From the NCBI GenBank assembly GCA_030549495.1, contig JAUIRK010001046.1:698266-762265 (forward strand): 64,000 nt of DNA, given 5' to 3'. Source of the DNA: Nectonema munidae. Its lineage: Eukaryota > Nematomorpha > Nectonematoida > Nectonematidae. How positions within the stretch are numbered: the stretch's first letter is position 1; the number at the start of each line of letters is the position of its first letter. Made by a program: the position numbers and the translations under genes. Below are positions 1 through 10,748 of this stretch, piece by piece. The notes beneath the pieces are model-generated. The model had not been told where the DNA came from, did no database searches, and saw nothing but the letters and a program-made list of their open reading frames with translations.

Positions 1-212
1 TGGGAAATATCCTCCTCTTTTTCCTTGGTAAGGAGGGTACAGCCATTTTGATCACTCGTATCTAACGATTGGCGATGAAGGTGATTCTTAACATCCTTCC
101 TTTCTATATTTTGAAGGACTTCAGTATTTTTGGCAACAAGCTCTCCATCATTTGAATCCTCAACTTTAACACGAGACATTTCTTCATGTGCATCGCCTGG
201 CGAAGATTTAAG
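1..212 (-). CDS. MPDZ/PATJ: Exon 15: linker after PDZ5, runs off window
   Basis: It opens after the acceptor ATCACTTTAG, 54 bp downstream of exon 14, in phase 0, and stays open for 70 codons to the window edge. The translation begins L-K-S-S-P-G-D-A-H-E-E-M and is rich in Glu, Lys, Asp and Asn, with no domain. It fits the long disordered segment between PDZ5 and PDZ6 in MPDZ. The other AG in the intron (AAACAG) leads to an in-frame stop, which supports the chosen acceptor. Confidence 0.8.
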
Positions 213-266
213 CTAAAGTGATACTTTTATGAATCATCGCCTGTTTAATGTGGAAAAGCAAGTTAC

Positions 267-515
267 TTGATTAAGGTAGGAATTTGTTAAGGGGACGGGT
301 CTTGCAACGCCAATTTTAACAAGACCTTTGGGGGCTGTTTTCAGAGCGTGTACAGCGGAGTCCAGAGTCACCGCCTTATTGTCTTTGTCATCGAAGCGTT
401 TTGAGTTGACATAAAGTAAACGATCGCCCGGAAATATTTGGTGGTGGCTCTGAGCTTCGCCACCGGGCACAAGGGATCTAACAACTATCACTGTTTGCTC
501 TGGATGAAGAGGGTC
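267..515 (-). CDS. MPDZ/PATJ: Exon 14: rest of PDZ5
   Basis: 83 codons, phase 0 at both ends, acceptor CTATTTTAG, donor CAA|GTAACT. It reads D-P-L-H-P-E-Q-T-V, VIVVRSLVPGG, the PGDRLLYVN motif, alpha-B LDSAVHALK, and the last strand GLVKIGVARPVPL. Compared with MPDZ PDZ5 it carries about six extra residues (D-D-K-D-N-K) between strand E and alpha-B, and H-H-Q in place of the usual D-G-R before the PGDRL motif. The PDZ core is otherwise complete. Confidence 0.94.
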
Positions 516-967
516 CTAAAATAGAAATATTATTATCCTCAGTGAATACAATTCTAATCCCTACGTACAGAAATTAAGCAAAAATATGTAAAAGTCAACG
601 TATTCAATATGAAGCTTGACTTAGAATAAGGGATACTAAATTAACCAATGATATTCTTTAGATATATATTAAGATTTTAATGTTAGTTTGTTGTGTAGAT
701 TAATATTTTATCATGAAATTTCTAGAATCTATGTTCTATATTGTGATGTAGATTAAAGTGTTTTGGCCAGTGATGGGATTCAAATTTCATTTGAGACTAC
801 TCGGAAAAATATTTTCACGTTTTCCAACCTACTCGATCGAAAACCCTATGTAAATTTATATTTTTTAGGCTTTCCTACTACCCATTTGAATTGTATCTTG
901 TACGCACAACTTGTTACTTCAAAAATATTGTAAAAAAATGAAAAATAAAAAAAACAGAATTATAATC

Positions 968-1230
968 TCAATCGAAGTATTTCCAGTTTGCCTTTTGATT
1001 TTGATTGACTTCATCTTCTTGCATTCTTTTTACTCTTGTGGCATCTGCTGAATGATTCTTTCTCAACCATGTCATAACTGTATATTTTGCCTTCCACTTT
1101 TTTAGCGGCATGCCAATTAAATTTATTATCATCAGATTTGAGATGTTTTGAACTGACAATCGGTTTCTTTTTTCAGAACATATATTGTTCATCATTGAAA
1201 AGCTACTTTTTGAATATATTTGTTCAGATA
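968..1230 (-). pseudogene. hAT transposase C-terminal fragment
   Basis: The minus strand encodes S-K-S-S-F-S-M-M-N-N-I, then EKRNRLSVQNISNLMIIN, MPLKKW and WLRKNHSADATR, to a stop at 968. This resembles the C-terminal dimerisation region of hAT-derived transposases of the zinc-finger/ZMYM type (E-R-x-F-S-x-M, R-N-R-L-x-V-x-x-I-S-x-L, W-L-x-x-G-H-R-S-A). Known hAT dimerisation domains mediate transposase oligomerisation. Nothing recognisable precedes it, so it is a 5'-truncated remnant inside the intron, in the same orientation as the host gene. Confidence 0.6.
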
Positions 1231-2712
1231 AAAAGTTTATAGGAAAAATAGGTGTGTCTCAAAACACATCAGAAATCAACTCTTTTCCTTCAGTAAATCG
1301 GTGTTCTTTCAAAAAGAAACATATCAGTGTGCAATCATTATCCAGTTGAGGATCTGTTGTTTTTACCGATTTTTATGCAAATAAAACTTACTATCAGAAG
1401 AACGTTCACTTCCAAATTCTACACTTGCATGTGATGGTATTCTTTACAATACATAAATAGTTACATACTAATTCTTTCACAATTTACAAAAATAATATAT
1501 AGAAATTTCAAAAATTGGAATATTTATGCACAGTAAAACTTCTATACTACACACACACTTTAGACTGACATCAATATCCTTATTAGAGAGAAGTGCCGTC
1601 ATTGAAGAAATGAATTAATAATTGAATCATTTGAATGTTTACATCTATCTGTTAAAATAATGAAAAGTTTTGCTATCTGTACTGGCTACAATTATGCATT
1701 GCTTTCCCCATCCCCCTCCCTAGACGTACGTACCTGTTTTAAACATCATTTAAATTTTCTTAATTTGTTTCGTGATAATGAATTTTTAATAATTATATTT
1801 TTTACTTAACCCGATATATATATTCAGAAATAAAAAAATTATTACTGAAATCTCTTTTCCTGCCAAAATGGTCTCGAGCCAAGTTTCTGCCCCTAAAACA
1901 AATTCCTGTTATAGTTATTGTATGTTTCATTACATTGTTTGCACGATTAAAAGATTGCACACAGCAAAGATTGAGAGCAATTGTCTTTTTTCGTTGGCAC
2001 TGATGACTCGTACACGTATAGTGTGGATGTTTTGAGGAATTAATTAACTTTAGTCGCAATATTATCGTGCAGTTTCTCTTTGTCTTTGATTTTAATAAAG
2101 AAAGTGAAGAACACAGAAAAGGAAGGGGGCTTCTATATTTCATGTTGTCTTCGTATCACTTTTGATGTTGAAAACCGAATCTAACATACAAAAGAGTATA
2201 ACATCAGAGACTTTGGCAAATAGGCAAATATTGTTTGATTTATTAAATTAAAAAATACTCATACATGTTATATTTATTTTGTTTACATGTGAAAATTCAT
2301 TTAATTTTTTTCATAAATCAATTAAAGCAAATATGTCATAGTACAAATTTGAACTATTTCAGCTTCATGGTACAGTCAAAATTCATTATGTTCATACAAA
2401 AGCGCTATCCTTATATATAAAATTTCTAAATTATTGGAAAAAAAAGTAATAAAGAATGAATGCAACTTATTTTGGAATATATCCGAAAACGAAAATAGAA
2501 TAAATATGTTTAAAACTAACCGTTAAAGACAATATCAACTATTACCTTGTAATAAGTGTTTTCATAAGTTACAATTATCCTTGAGTATCACTGACTGTTT
2601 AGCATGCTTTCACATACTTTGTAAATACATCCTGAAGCACCACTAAATGTTTTTGTATATGTATATATCTCATAACCTGTACGGTTGAACGCGGGTAGAC
2701 AACTTGCGTGTT

Positions 2713-3262
2713 ATCTCCAACCCGTATATTACGATGATTCTTCTCCAACCTGTATTCAACGATGATTCATCTCCAAACTATATACTACAATGATTCATCT
2801 CCAACCTGTATATTACGATGATTCATCTCCAACCTGTTTATTAGGATGATTCATCTTCAACCTGTATACTACAATGATTCATCTCCAACCTGTATACTAC
2901 AATGATTCATCTCCAACCTGTATACTACAATGATTCATCTCCAACCTGCATACTACAATGATTCATCTCCAACCTGTATACTACAATGATTCATCTCCAA
3001 CCTGTATACTACGATGATTCATCTTCAACTTGTATACTACGATGATTCATCTTCAACCTGTATACTACGATGGTTTCTATTCCATGTACAAATAACTAGG
3101 GAGACAATGTTCAACTTTCTGTTCACATTCTGCTAGATGTAAGATTTGATATACCTCATTCGGGGAGACGATGCTACATAAGTAATTACCTATATACATT
3201 ATACCTGTATACTACGATGGTTCATCTCCAACCTATATACCGCGATAATTCATCTCCAACCT
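2713..3262. repeat. 28-bp tandem repeat array (minisatellite)
   Basis: The unit is CTCCAACCTGTATACTACAA plus TGATTCAT, repeated about 13 times in 2713-3075 with small changes (TACGATG versus TACAATG). After an interruption at about 3076-3200 two further diverged units follow. The spacer text ATTTTGCTAGATGTAAGA is itself duplicated near 3128 and 3272. Confidence 0.9.
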
Positions 3263-3356
3263 ATCAGTTCATATTTTGCTAGATGTAAGATTTGATATAC
3301 CTCATTCGGGGAGAGGATGTTAGATAAGTTATTAATTTTTTCACGATATTAAATAA

Positions 3357-3725
3357 TATATTTTATCATATAATCAAAATAAAATTCTGTAATCAAAGAA
3401 TCGAAAAATATTCTTTAAAAAATCAAAAAATATCAAACTTTCTGTTCATATTTTGCTACCTCATACGATGTTACAAAAGTTATTACCTATACTTTGCAAT
3501 TTACACAATTTTAAATATTATATTTGTCAAATAATCAAAATAAAATTCTGTAATCAAAGAATCGAAAAATATTCTTTAAAAAATCAAAAAATATCAAACT
3601 TTCTGTTCATATTTTGCTACCTCATACGATGTTACAAAAGTTATTACCTATACTTTGCAATTTGCACGATTTTAAATATTATATTTGTCGAATAATCAAA
3701 GAATCGAAAAATGTTCAAATCAAAA
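3357..3725. repeat. 161-bp tandem duplication, about 2.3 copies
   Basis: The segment starting CAAACTTTCTGTTCATATTT at 3434 recurs at 3595. The AATCAAAATAAAATTCTG block recurs at 3377 and 3538, and diverged near 3690. The short plus-strand open frame here only reflects the repeat. Confidence 0.85.
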
Positions 3726-3841
3726 AATATTTATTCTTTTTAAATATATCGTTGGCTCCCCTTACTTTTAGTTTCGTATGTGCATAATTTGATAAAAATT
3801 AATTATTAAAGACTAGGTTTATCTTTCAATTTTAAAAGTAA

Positions 3842-3895
3842 TTTTGTTAACTTCATTTATAAAAAATAAGTGTTTTATAAATGAAGTTAACAAAA
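3842..3895. repeat. Perfect 23-bp inverted repeat (hairpin)
   Basis: Arms 3842-3864 and 3873-3895 are perfect reverse complements (core GTTAACTTCATTTATAAAA) around an 8-base loop. Weaker complementarity continues outwards (TAAAAGTAA on the left, TTACTTTTA near 3911). It lies about 70 bp left of the Merlin element but outside its target duplication. Confidence 0.85.
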
Positions 3896-3964
3896 TACAG
3901 CAAATCAAAAATTACTTTTAGAGGAAAATCCCGAAGTGATAGGAAAAAACAGATTCCATTTTTA

Positions 3965-5088
3965 GGTAGTTTCCTGTTATCGCCCCACCACCCCAAAATG
4001 TTATAAAACATGTATTAAAGTACACAAATGTATTTAAAAAAAAAGTGAAAAATCTTTTAATCTGTAGGTGGATAAAATTCAACCATATCAAAAAGAATCG
4101 CATCAAACATATTACCACCATATATAATCGAAGATGAATGACGCCAAAGAAACTTAGCTAAATATCCAGATAGCATCTCTCGATTAGTTCCACATTGCCT
4201 CTTGTTTCTTACCTTTGCAGAACGCCACACACGCTCAATATGTTGAGTATGGACTCTGGTTTTGGGATCCACAAAATTGCGGCTGTGATTTACTGTCTGA
4301 TGTCGGTAATTTGGCACCCCCTTAACATCTTCATCATTAATTGTACGATAGGCACGCCACTCATCCGAAAATATAGTCGTTCCGGGACGTATGTATTGAT
4401 TGATGAGTGGCAATAGTGTAGCTGCTGAACGATTTGGAACATTCACCATGAATACTTCATTGGTTTCAATGCAAATTCCTCCGAACACCCATTGTTGTGG
4501 AAGGATTCGATCAACATGATTTTTCCTCTTGGCAAACAGTGCTTCATCGATCTCCACATGCATACCCGGACCTCCAATTACAACAGATTTTCTAAGAAGC
4601 TTCCAAAGACATACCTCCCTCATGTAGTTGCTCCAGTCAACCGTTGTGTTTTTATTCATTCCAAGTTCTCTTTCGCAATATTTTATTGAAGTCAGCTCAT
4701 AAGCCCATGAATAAATGAAAAGAATGATGTCCTCGTAAGTGAGCATTGATCCAGCAAGCCAATTATTCATTCGCACTGCATTCCCTTTTGGCACAGCGCC
4801 ATCTGTTCTTTTTCCTCCTCCAAAAACAAGATTCATCCGGTGTCCATTTGCACATTTCCGCTCCAACTCCACGATTCCACGCTCTTGCAGGTAGGTGATG
4901 CATTTTTCTTTGTTGTCAAGTTTTCGAATCAATTTCTTTAAATTTTCCATTTATGGGCTTTTTTTTCTATGAAAAAGGTTTTGATTAATGATATATAGTA
5001 AGTTTAATGTAGGTTAGGTTAAAACAATACAAGAATATTTATCGTGGTAGAAGAGCGATGGGTGGTGGGGCGATAACAGGAAAGTACC
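3965..5088 (-). mobile_element. Complete Merlin-type DNA transposon (IS1016/ISXO2-like)
   Basis: 1,124 bp. Terminal inverted repeats of 29 bp (3965-3993 and 5060-5088) differ at one base; the outer sequence is GGTA(G/C)TTTCC and the core CTGTTATCGCCCCACCACCC. They are flanked by an 8-bp direct repeat CATTTTTA (3957-3964 and 5089-5096), the target-duplication size known for Merlin/IS1016. The only gene inside is the transposase at 4057-4950. The near-perfect ends and uninterrupted frame indicate a recent insertion that may still be mobile; activity is inference. Confidence 0.92.
4057..4950 (-). CDS. Merlin (ISXO2-like) transposase, intact, 297 aa
   Basis: A DDE-type transposase that cuts and joins element ends. 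Length fits Merlin transposases. An N-terminal segment (residues about 1-110) with C-A-N-G-H is likely DNA-binding. The catalytic core has HVEIDEALFAKRK (first D), WVFGGIC, TIFSDEWRAY (second D) and THTQHIERVWRSAK-type text (here V-H-T-Q-H-I-E-R-V-W), whose E is the likely third acid. The start is the ATG at 4950-4948; an upstream in-frame start is not apparent. The stop at 4057-4059 lies about 60 bp inside the left terminal repeat. There is no frameshift, stop or intron. It is transcribed in the same direction as the host gene. It resembles eukaryotic ISXO2-like proteins common in arthropods and other invertebrates. Confidence 0.93.
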   Translation of the reverse strand: MENLKKLIRKLDNKEKCITYLQERGIVELERKCANGHRMNLVFGGGKRTDGAVPKGNAVRMNNWLAGSMLTYEDIILFIYSWAYELTSIKYCERELGMNKNTTVDWSNYMREVCLWKLLRKSVVIGGPGMHVEIDEALFAKRKNHVDRILPQQWVFGGICIETNEVFMVNVPNRSAATLLPLINQYIRPGTTIFSDEWRAYRTINDEDVKGVPNYRHQTVNHSRNFVDPKTRVHTQHIERVWRSAKVRNKRQCGTNREMLSGYLAKFLWRHSSSIIYGGNMFDAILFDMVEFYPPTD

Positions 5089-5189
5089 CATTTTTATATT
5101 TAGCATGTAAAAATTGTTTAAAATAAAGTCGCAAAACAAAATCACCAAAAAAATTCAAAATGTTGTCCTGTTAATCCAACTCGCAAAAC

Positions 5190-5269
5190 CTACATGGGAG
5201 GGGGGCGGGGCACCACAAGGAACACCAGGGGGCACAACCCCTCGTGTCCCATGTCTAGCTACCCCACTG
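5190..5269. mobile_element. hAT-type terminal fragment
   Basis: A GC-rich island in AT-rich DNA. Read on the minus strand it begins CAGTGGGGTAGCTAGACATG at 5269, which is the style of hAT terminal repeats (CAGTGG-GTAGCTAG). The second end was not found. Confidence 0.5.
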
Positions 5270-6120
5270 TATCTCAGGTATATCTTTGGATTCAAAATTT
5301 GTCGTAAATTAACAGGTTACCATCACAAATAATAAGATCATTTGGGAGTAAGATATTTTTTATCTTGACAAAGTTTATTAAATATTTTACTCAATTTTTG
5401 GTATCAAGAAACATTCTATAGAAACTAATTTGTTAAAAAGAAGATTATCTCAAATGAGCTAGAGACATTTTAATAACAAATGAAATATTTTTATTATTTA
5501 TACTCATTAATGTATTTATAGGGTAGAAAAAGATGATCCAATATCGACACACGATTTGCAATTTTCCTCTTGGAATAAACTACACGGTACTTCTACTGCT
5601 GTTCCATACATAATAGTTTATTATAATCCAAAAAATAGAGATAACTATCTGTTTAAAATTCAATATTTTTAATGTTAAATCAATCTTTATGCTAGAATGT
5701 GTGCTCTATCATAAAAAAGAAGCCTAAGATCCTTTTATCTTGAAAAACTTTAAGAATGAATAATTTTAATTTTCTAAAAAAGAGAGTATACAGTATTTCT
5801 CAACATAACAGTCGCGACAGAAACGTTGATCATGAAGTTTTCTAGATTGGTATGAAGTGGACTATACAGAGTTTTTTCTAATAAAAATCTGTTTTTATAT
5901 TTTTTTTTGTTTTTAAAAACAAAATTAATCATATAGATTTAACTCCAACGTCACATTTAAAAGATTTAAAAATAAGTTTTCGTCTGGTTTAATCAAAATC
6001 GTGAAATATTCGTAAATTTAAAAACTAAAACAACATAAAAAATTATAATAAGAATGGACATTTAATTTAAAAAAGTTAAAACCATTGGATCAAAAATAAG
6101 GAAAAGAAAGGCAGTGTAAC

Positions 6121-6338
6121 CTGGTAGTCGAGAATACTAAAACCAAGACCCCTTTCTGTTTTTGTCATCACAACTTCAATGCACTCAGAGCTCCAAACAG
6201 CCAAACCCGTCATCGGCTGCAGAGAGTGAGAGCGAGATTTAGAGAATTGGCTGAAGTTGTGAGGTAAAAATGTTTCAGAATGCGCTTTGAACAATCTAGA
6301 ATCATTTTCTTCGTAAGTATCTTCGTCAGGAGCAAGGT
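6121..6338 (-). CDS. MPDZ/PATJ: Exon 13: linker and start of PDZ5
   Basis: Two bases plus 72 codons, acceptor TTTTGCGCAG, donor CAG|GTTACA. The first 48 residues are a charged, Ser-rich linker (D-E-D-T-Y-E-E-N-D-S-R). It ends with L-A-V-W-S-S-E-C-I-E-V-V-M and E-R-G-L-G-F-S-I-L-D-Y-Q. The string GLGFSILDYQ followed by D-P in the next exon is near diagnostic of PDZ5 of the MPDZ/PATJ family. Confidence 0.94.
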
Positions 6339-7400
6339 CTGCGCAAAAAAGAAAACATTTCTTAGATACACACAGATCTGGATAATAAGAATAGAGTCCA
6401 CGAATTGTGTATTTTTTTCTTCGAATTACCACGTTTGTGTTTAATTAGATCGGATGCAAGAAATATAAAATACTTAGTATTTCGATATTTTCATTATTTG
6501 TTTTGAAATTGTGAAGGTTGTTTGATAGATGATATTGTATTTTATTTGGTTATTTTAGCGTTTAGTCAGACCCCAAGATAATTGAGTTAAAATTTAAAAA
6601 ACAGTTTACTTGAGTAGCTGATTCCCAAACTCAGTTTGTTGCAGAGAAGTGTTAACACATATTCTATATTGCGAAAGATCAAAGGAAATATGCCCAACGT
6701 TTCACATTAAGTGAGTTCGTTGCAAAGAAGTAGAGGAAATGGGACTTGGAAATTGGTTGGTATTATCAGAGGGATAGCCCTAATAATTTTTAAGTTACGC
6801 AATTCCACCTTATAAAAAAATATCCCAATGTTTCCCTACTCCTATTATTCACTTATATAAATATCTTGAAAAATGTCTTCATACTAGTCTCAAGTATAAC
6901 AGATTTTAAGCTGTATTTTTTATTTTTATTTTTAGCAGAGAAAAAATTAGAGTCGAAAATAGTTACAAGTGTAGACATAAATTCAAGAATAATGAAAAAC
7001 GACTTGCACACCCAGAAAAAAATATGCGTGAGAATCATACGAACTAAGGAAAATCATTTTCCATTTTCGTCTTATGTGCAAAGAACAAAAATTTATGTGA
7101 TATTTTTAATAACAGCTAAAGTAGCTATATTATATGTAGACAGATGGTTATGTGAAGAAAGAAAAGTAATTTGTAAAGAAGAGTAAGAAATGAAGGATGG
7201 TAACTATTTCAACTAAAGAAAAGCACATTTCACTCATCGTCTTAAATGCGAAAAAGAAAGATTTTCGAAGTTATATTTTTATAAAAGCTTAAAGCAAGTA
7301 TGTCTAAAAATGTAGACAGATTATTATGTAAGCGTAATTAATAAAGTGAAAAAACTCATAAAATATTTTTGAAGTATAAGTAGGTATTGAAAGAAATTAC
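6339..7400. other. Intron between exons 12 and 13
   Basis: AT-rich intronic sequence with short complementary open frames near 6850-7190 that show no domain. Nothing else seen. Confidence 0.6.
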
Positions 7401-7638
7401 TAGATTGCAAATCCGGCTTTACTCTAAAATCTCTGATAGTGGTGTCGGAATGCTTCACATTAGAGTTGGAGAGAGAGGCGGAGGAAACCAGAGATGTTGA
7501 AGTGACTTCTGAAGCAGTGGTGTTTGCAGAAAAAGATGCGTTTCGCCGCAAACAGACCAAGCGAACGTGGGTAGGCAGATCTTTCAAAATGTTCACGACA
7601 TCCTTATACTTCTTTCCATACAAAACGTGATTGTTAAC
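7401..7638 (-). CDS. MPDZ/PATJ: Exon 12: end of PDZ4 and Ser/Thr-rich linker
   Basis: 79 codons plus one base, acceptor ATGTTTAAG, donor A|GTAATT. It starts VNNHVLYGKKYKDVVNILKD and ends the domain with THVRLVCLRR, matching the MPDZ/PATJ PDZ4 pattern DVVNILK-LP-V-MVC-RR. The rest is a Ser/Thr-rich linker (S-T-S-L-V-S-S-A-S-L-S-N-S-N). The tyrosine at the first alpha-B position suggests non-class-I ligand choice; this is inference. Confidence 0.93.
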
Positions 7639-8766
7639 CTTAAACATTTCAAATTACAATATTAGTTAAAAATAAGAATACTAATATTCAGTTCAACCGC
7701 CATACTAAGTGAATATAGGTGAACTAAAATTCAGTGATTTCGTAAATTCATATCAATTTTTATTTTTGAGTTCTGATTTCAATGTATACATGAAGTTTTA
7801 AAAAATGAAATTTCAATTTATAAGTTTAAATACACAGATTTTTGATCTATTGGACGTTGACTACACTTTTTTTATAGGCAACAAACTTTCTAAGGATTCA
7901 GCCCTTAAATCAGGTCAAAAATTAAACAAATTGCTTAGCAACCCCAAGGCTTCATATGATTACTGGATAAATTTTGGAATTATAAACATCGCCTTCGTTT
8001 CTCCCTTTCTCAAGAATAAGACTCATTTTGAGTTAATTTAATCATTTATAATATAATTTAATAAAGATAAAATTTTATAATTTATTATGATTATAACATT
8101 TTTATAATTTAATAAAAAATAATTCTAAGCAACAACTCAGCAAATTAAGGCAAGAAAATGCCATTTAACCTTAGCAACCTGAAAATGGAATTCTTTTCTC
8201 TATCCACAACTTGGCATTTTTTTTAAAAGATTTCTCCTTCCTCCAAAAATGACGCAATAGATCTAAAACCTGCAAACATAAAAAATACCATAAATACGCA
8301 GGTATAGATTTATTTCATAAAAACCAATTCTAAAATCATAATCAATATGATAAAATTAATGAGAAATATTTATTGTATTATTCAAATCAATCAATTTTCT
8401 CTTGTACGATCATTGCATTTTACAATGATATGAATGAAATACGAATATTTCTATGTAGCACAATGTGGTCAGAGAATTTTTACTCAAAACATCCCATTTT
8501 TTAATGGTAGGACTGAAATATTTATACTTCCGCGCTCTGACTATTTGTATTAAAAGTTGCGAGTGTCTTATATATTAGAATAGTTTTTCAATGTCTTTTG
8601 CTTCAAAAACAACATGGTTACTTTTATTATAATCCTCACAGGTGGGACAAAAAGCGAAAGAGCACTTTTGTGTGCATGTAAAAATGTGAATAAAAAGAAA
8701 TGGAATGAACAAGTATTCATATGTTGACCCACATATTTTATCATGCAATAGTGAACAAAATAAAAC
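7639..8766. other. Intron between exons 11 and 12
   Basis: AT-rich. A 78-codon plus-strand open frame at 7805-8041 has ordinary amino-acid composition but no recognisable family; I do not call it a gene. Confidence 0.55.
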
Positions 8767-9071
8767 CTCAAGAAGTTCATCACCACTTTTGAGTATGCCA
8801 TTCTTGCCGATTGGACCGTGCGGCAAAATTGTTCGAATGTAATGGTGTGGAGAAACTTCTTTGCCATCCTCAACGTCAATCGTGCCCTCCAAACTGATGC
8901 CTAAGCCACCTTCTTTGAAAAGTTTGGAGAACTGACACACCACGATGCTCCACACACCCTCTTCAATCTTTTCTTGCACTTGTAAAGTGTTGAAATCTTT
9001 CTGACATCCTTTCAAATACTCCTTCCATTTTTCTACAATTTTATTCACTTTTTCTTCATTTAGGTTATCAG
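8767..9071 (-). CDS. MPDZ/PATJ: Exon 11: linker and first part of PDZ4
   Basis: Two bases plus 101 codons, acceptor TTATTTTAG, donor GAG|GTTTTA. A Lys/Glu-rich, possibly helical lead (N-E-E-K-V-N-K-I-V-E-K-W-K-E-Y-L-K) is followed by W-S-I-V-V, the loop GGLGISLEGT, an insert (D-V-E-D-G-K-E-V-S-P), then HHYIRTILPHGPIGKNG and SGDELLE. MPDZ/PATJ PDZ4 shares GLGISLE, HH-Y/F-IR and SGDELLEVN. The following exon starts with the V-N of that motif. The open frame continues past the donor to 8575, but that part lacks PDZ similarity. Confidence 0.93.
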
Positions 9072-10748
9072 CTAAAATAAAATTGCATTATATCATTAAA
9101 GATACACATTTTTTATGATATAAGTTGCCTATGTCATGATCTATTATTCAAAAGATTTGTTCTCGGTTAACTTGTTGGCTCGCTTGATAGCTAATTAGGT
9201 AGTTTGTTAATTTTAGAAAACTGGTAATGAAATACGGGAATCAATTTTAAGACTTTATCAAATTTCCTAGAACAAATTGAACATCATTTGTGATAACACC
9301 GTAATACTTGAGAATATTAGAGTTTAAATGCTCTGCCTTAGAAAAAAATTATTTATAGAAAATAAAACTCTTTGTTAAAAAACAAAGTATCGCGTTTTTT
9401 AAATATCTTATAATAAAGTTGTTCTTGCTTTTTTGCCTCCAAAAACTTTTATTTTAATGAAATGCAAACTTTCTCCCATTCAAATTCAGTTGAGAATACT
9501 GTCAAGTTATTTGTGTTCTTAGCTTTTAGATCTAAGGCACGAGTAGTGAAAGTGTAACGCATGAAATCTTTTGTATGTGGCCTTAACCCAGTCTTAAAAT
9601 TAAAAAAAATTATTTAAAAGTATTTTCCATAAACTTCTCACAACTTCGGCTCATAGTCATGAAAGTTGTCCGTTTAAAAACAACGTAAAGTCCTTTTATT
9701 CAAAGCCCGCAAGTCAAAATTATTGCTCACCCCGATCAAAGGTAAGCTTTATCAATTTTAGTTTAGAAAATCTTGGTTCTATTGATCCAAAGGTATCAGG
9801 AATTGATAAAAAAAAATACAAATATCGGTTACTACTACCTTCCAGTAATTAAGAATTTATTGCTGCAGGCGAGACATTAGAGCAATTATAAAAAGATGTG
9901 AGTGGCTTCTAATCCTATTTAATAATTTTAAGAATTTGGGCCTTTTTTTCGAGCCTCTAATGTAAAAGTCATTAATACCATTTCTATATGACGTGACGTG
10001 CGTGCACAGATGAAATATAATATTTTTGAACCAAAGCTTTCAAAAGGCGGAACTTCAATTGGAAGCAATAGACAAAATCATCTAAAAAGCAAGCTCTGAG
10101 GCAGATAGAAATTTTTCAAAAAAAAATTTTTATGGGTTATATATATATATTATATATAAAAATTATCTTAAATATTCAAAAGCAAGTGCTAATTTTATAA
10201 TCAAGTGCTATTAAACATTAAGTAAGAGAAAAGACAAAGAAGCAATAAAAATGTGAAGAAAAATGCAAACGATAAACAAAAACTTAGGCCAATTTTATAA
10301 TTAAAGAGGAAGGTATCTTACATTTTAGGATCTTAGAAGGTAGCTTAGAATTATGACAATCTGGTTAAAATATATGCTCAATATAAAGATCAGGTAAATG
10401 CGAGAACAGTTAGTGCATGAGCGCAGATAGAATGCGAAATCGCATGTAGCGTGATTAGGCCATGGAATCTATTTTTTGCCAAAAGATCATTCAACTGAAA
10501 ACGGTGGCTAGGGAAAAACGAAAAGATATCTTTTTTTGGGTCCGAAGTTTTATTTTAATAATGCGACCTCGTTTGTCTAGTAAAATTTTAGAGTCACGGT
10601 GCTTTTTAAAATTACATTTTATTAAAAGAGGCACTTCAAAGGTCGGTATTGTTGAAAAATGAACATTTCGATGAATTCCAACGCCTAATCTTGCTAATAA
10701 ATAAGTTTCATAACTTTTAAACATTAATAATAAGTAAAAAAGAGTTAC
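9072..10748. other. Intron between exons 10 and 11
   Basis: AT-rich, with a short TA-rich palindrome near 10136-10160. No gene or mobile element that I can support. Confidence 0.55.

Larger units (their letters stand above)
516..6120. other. 5.6 kb intron between exons 13 and 14, repeat-filled
   Basis: Apart from the elements listed individually (hAT remnant, 28-bp and 161-bp tandem arrays, perfect hairpin, Merlin transposon, hAT terminal fragment), 516-967, 1231-2700 and 5270-6120 are AT-rich with no coding or repeat signal I can support. Confidence 0.6.

Noticed and set aside
4195-4689. Plus-strand open frames inside the Merlin element
   Set aside because: They are antisense shadows of the transposase on the minus strand, with no domain of their own.
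8575-8766. Continuation of exon 11 past position 8767 to the stop at 8575
   Set aside because: PDZ4 continues instead in exon 12 (SGDELLE|VNNHVLYG). The read-through has no PDZ similarity and starts with a GT donor.
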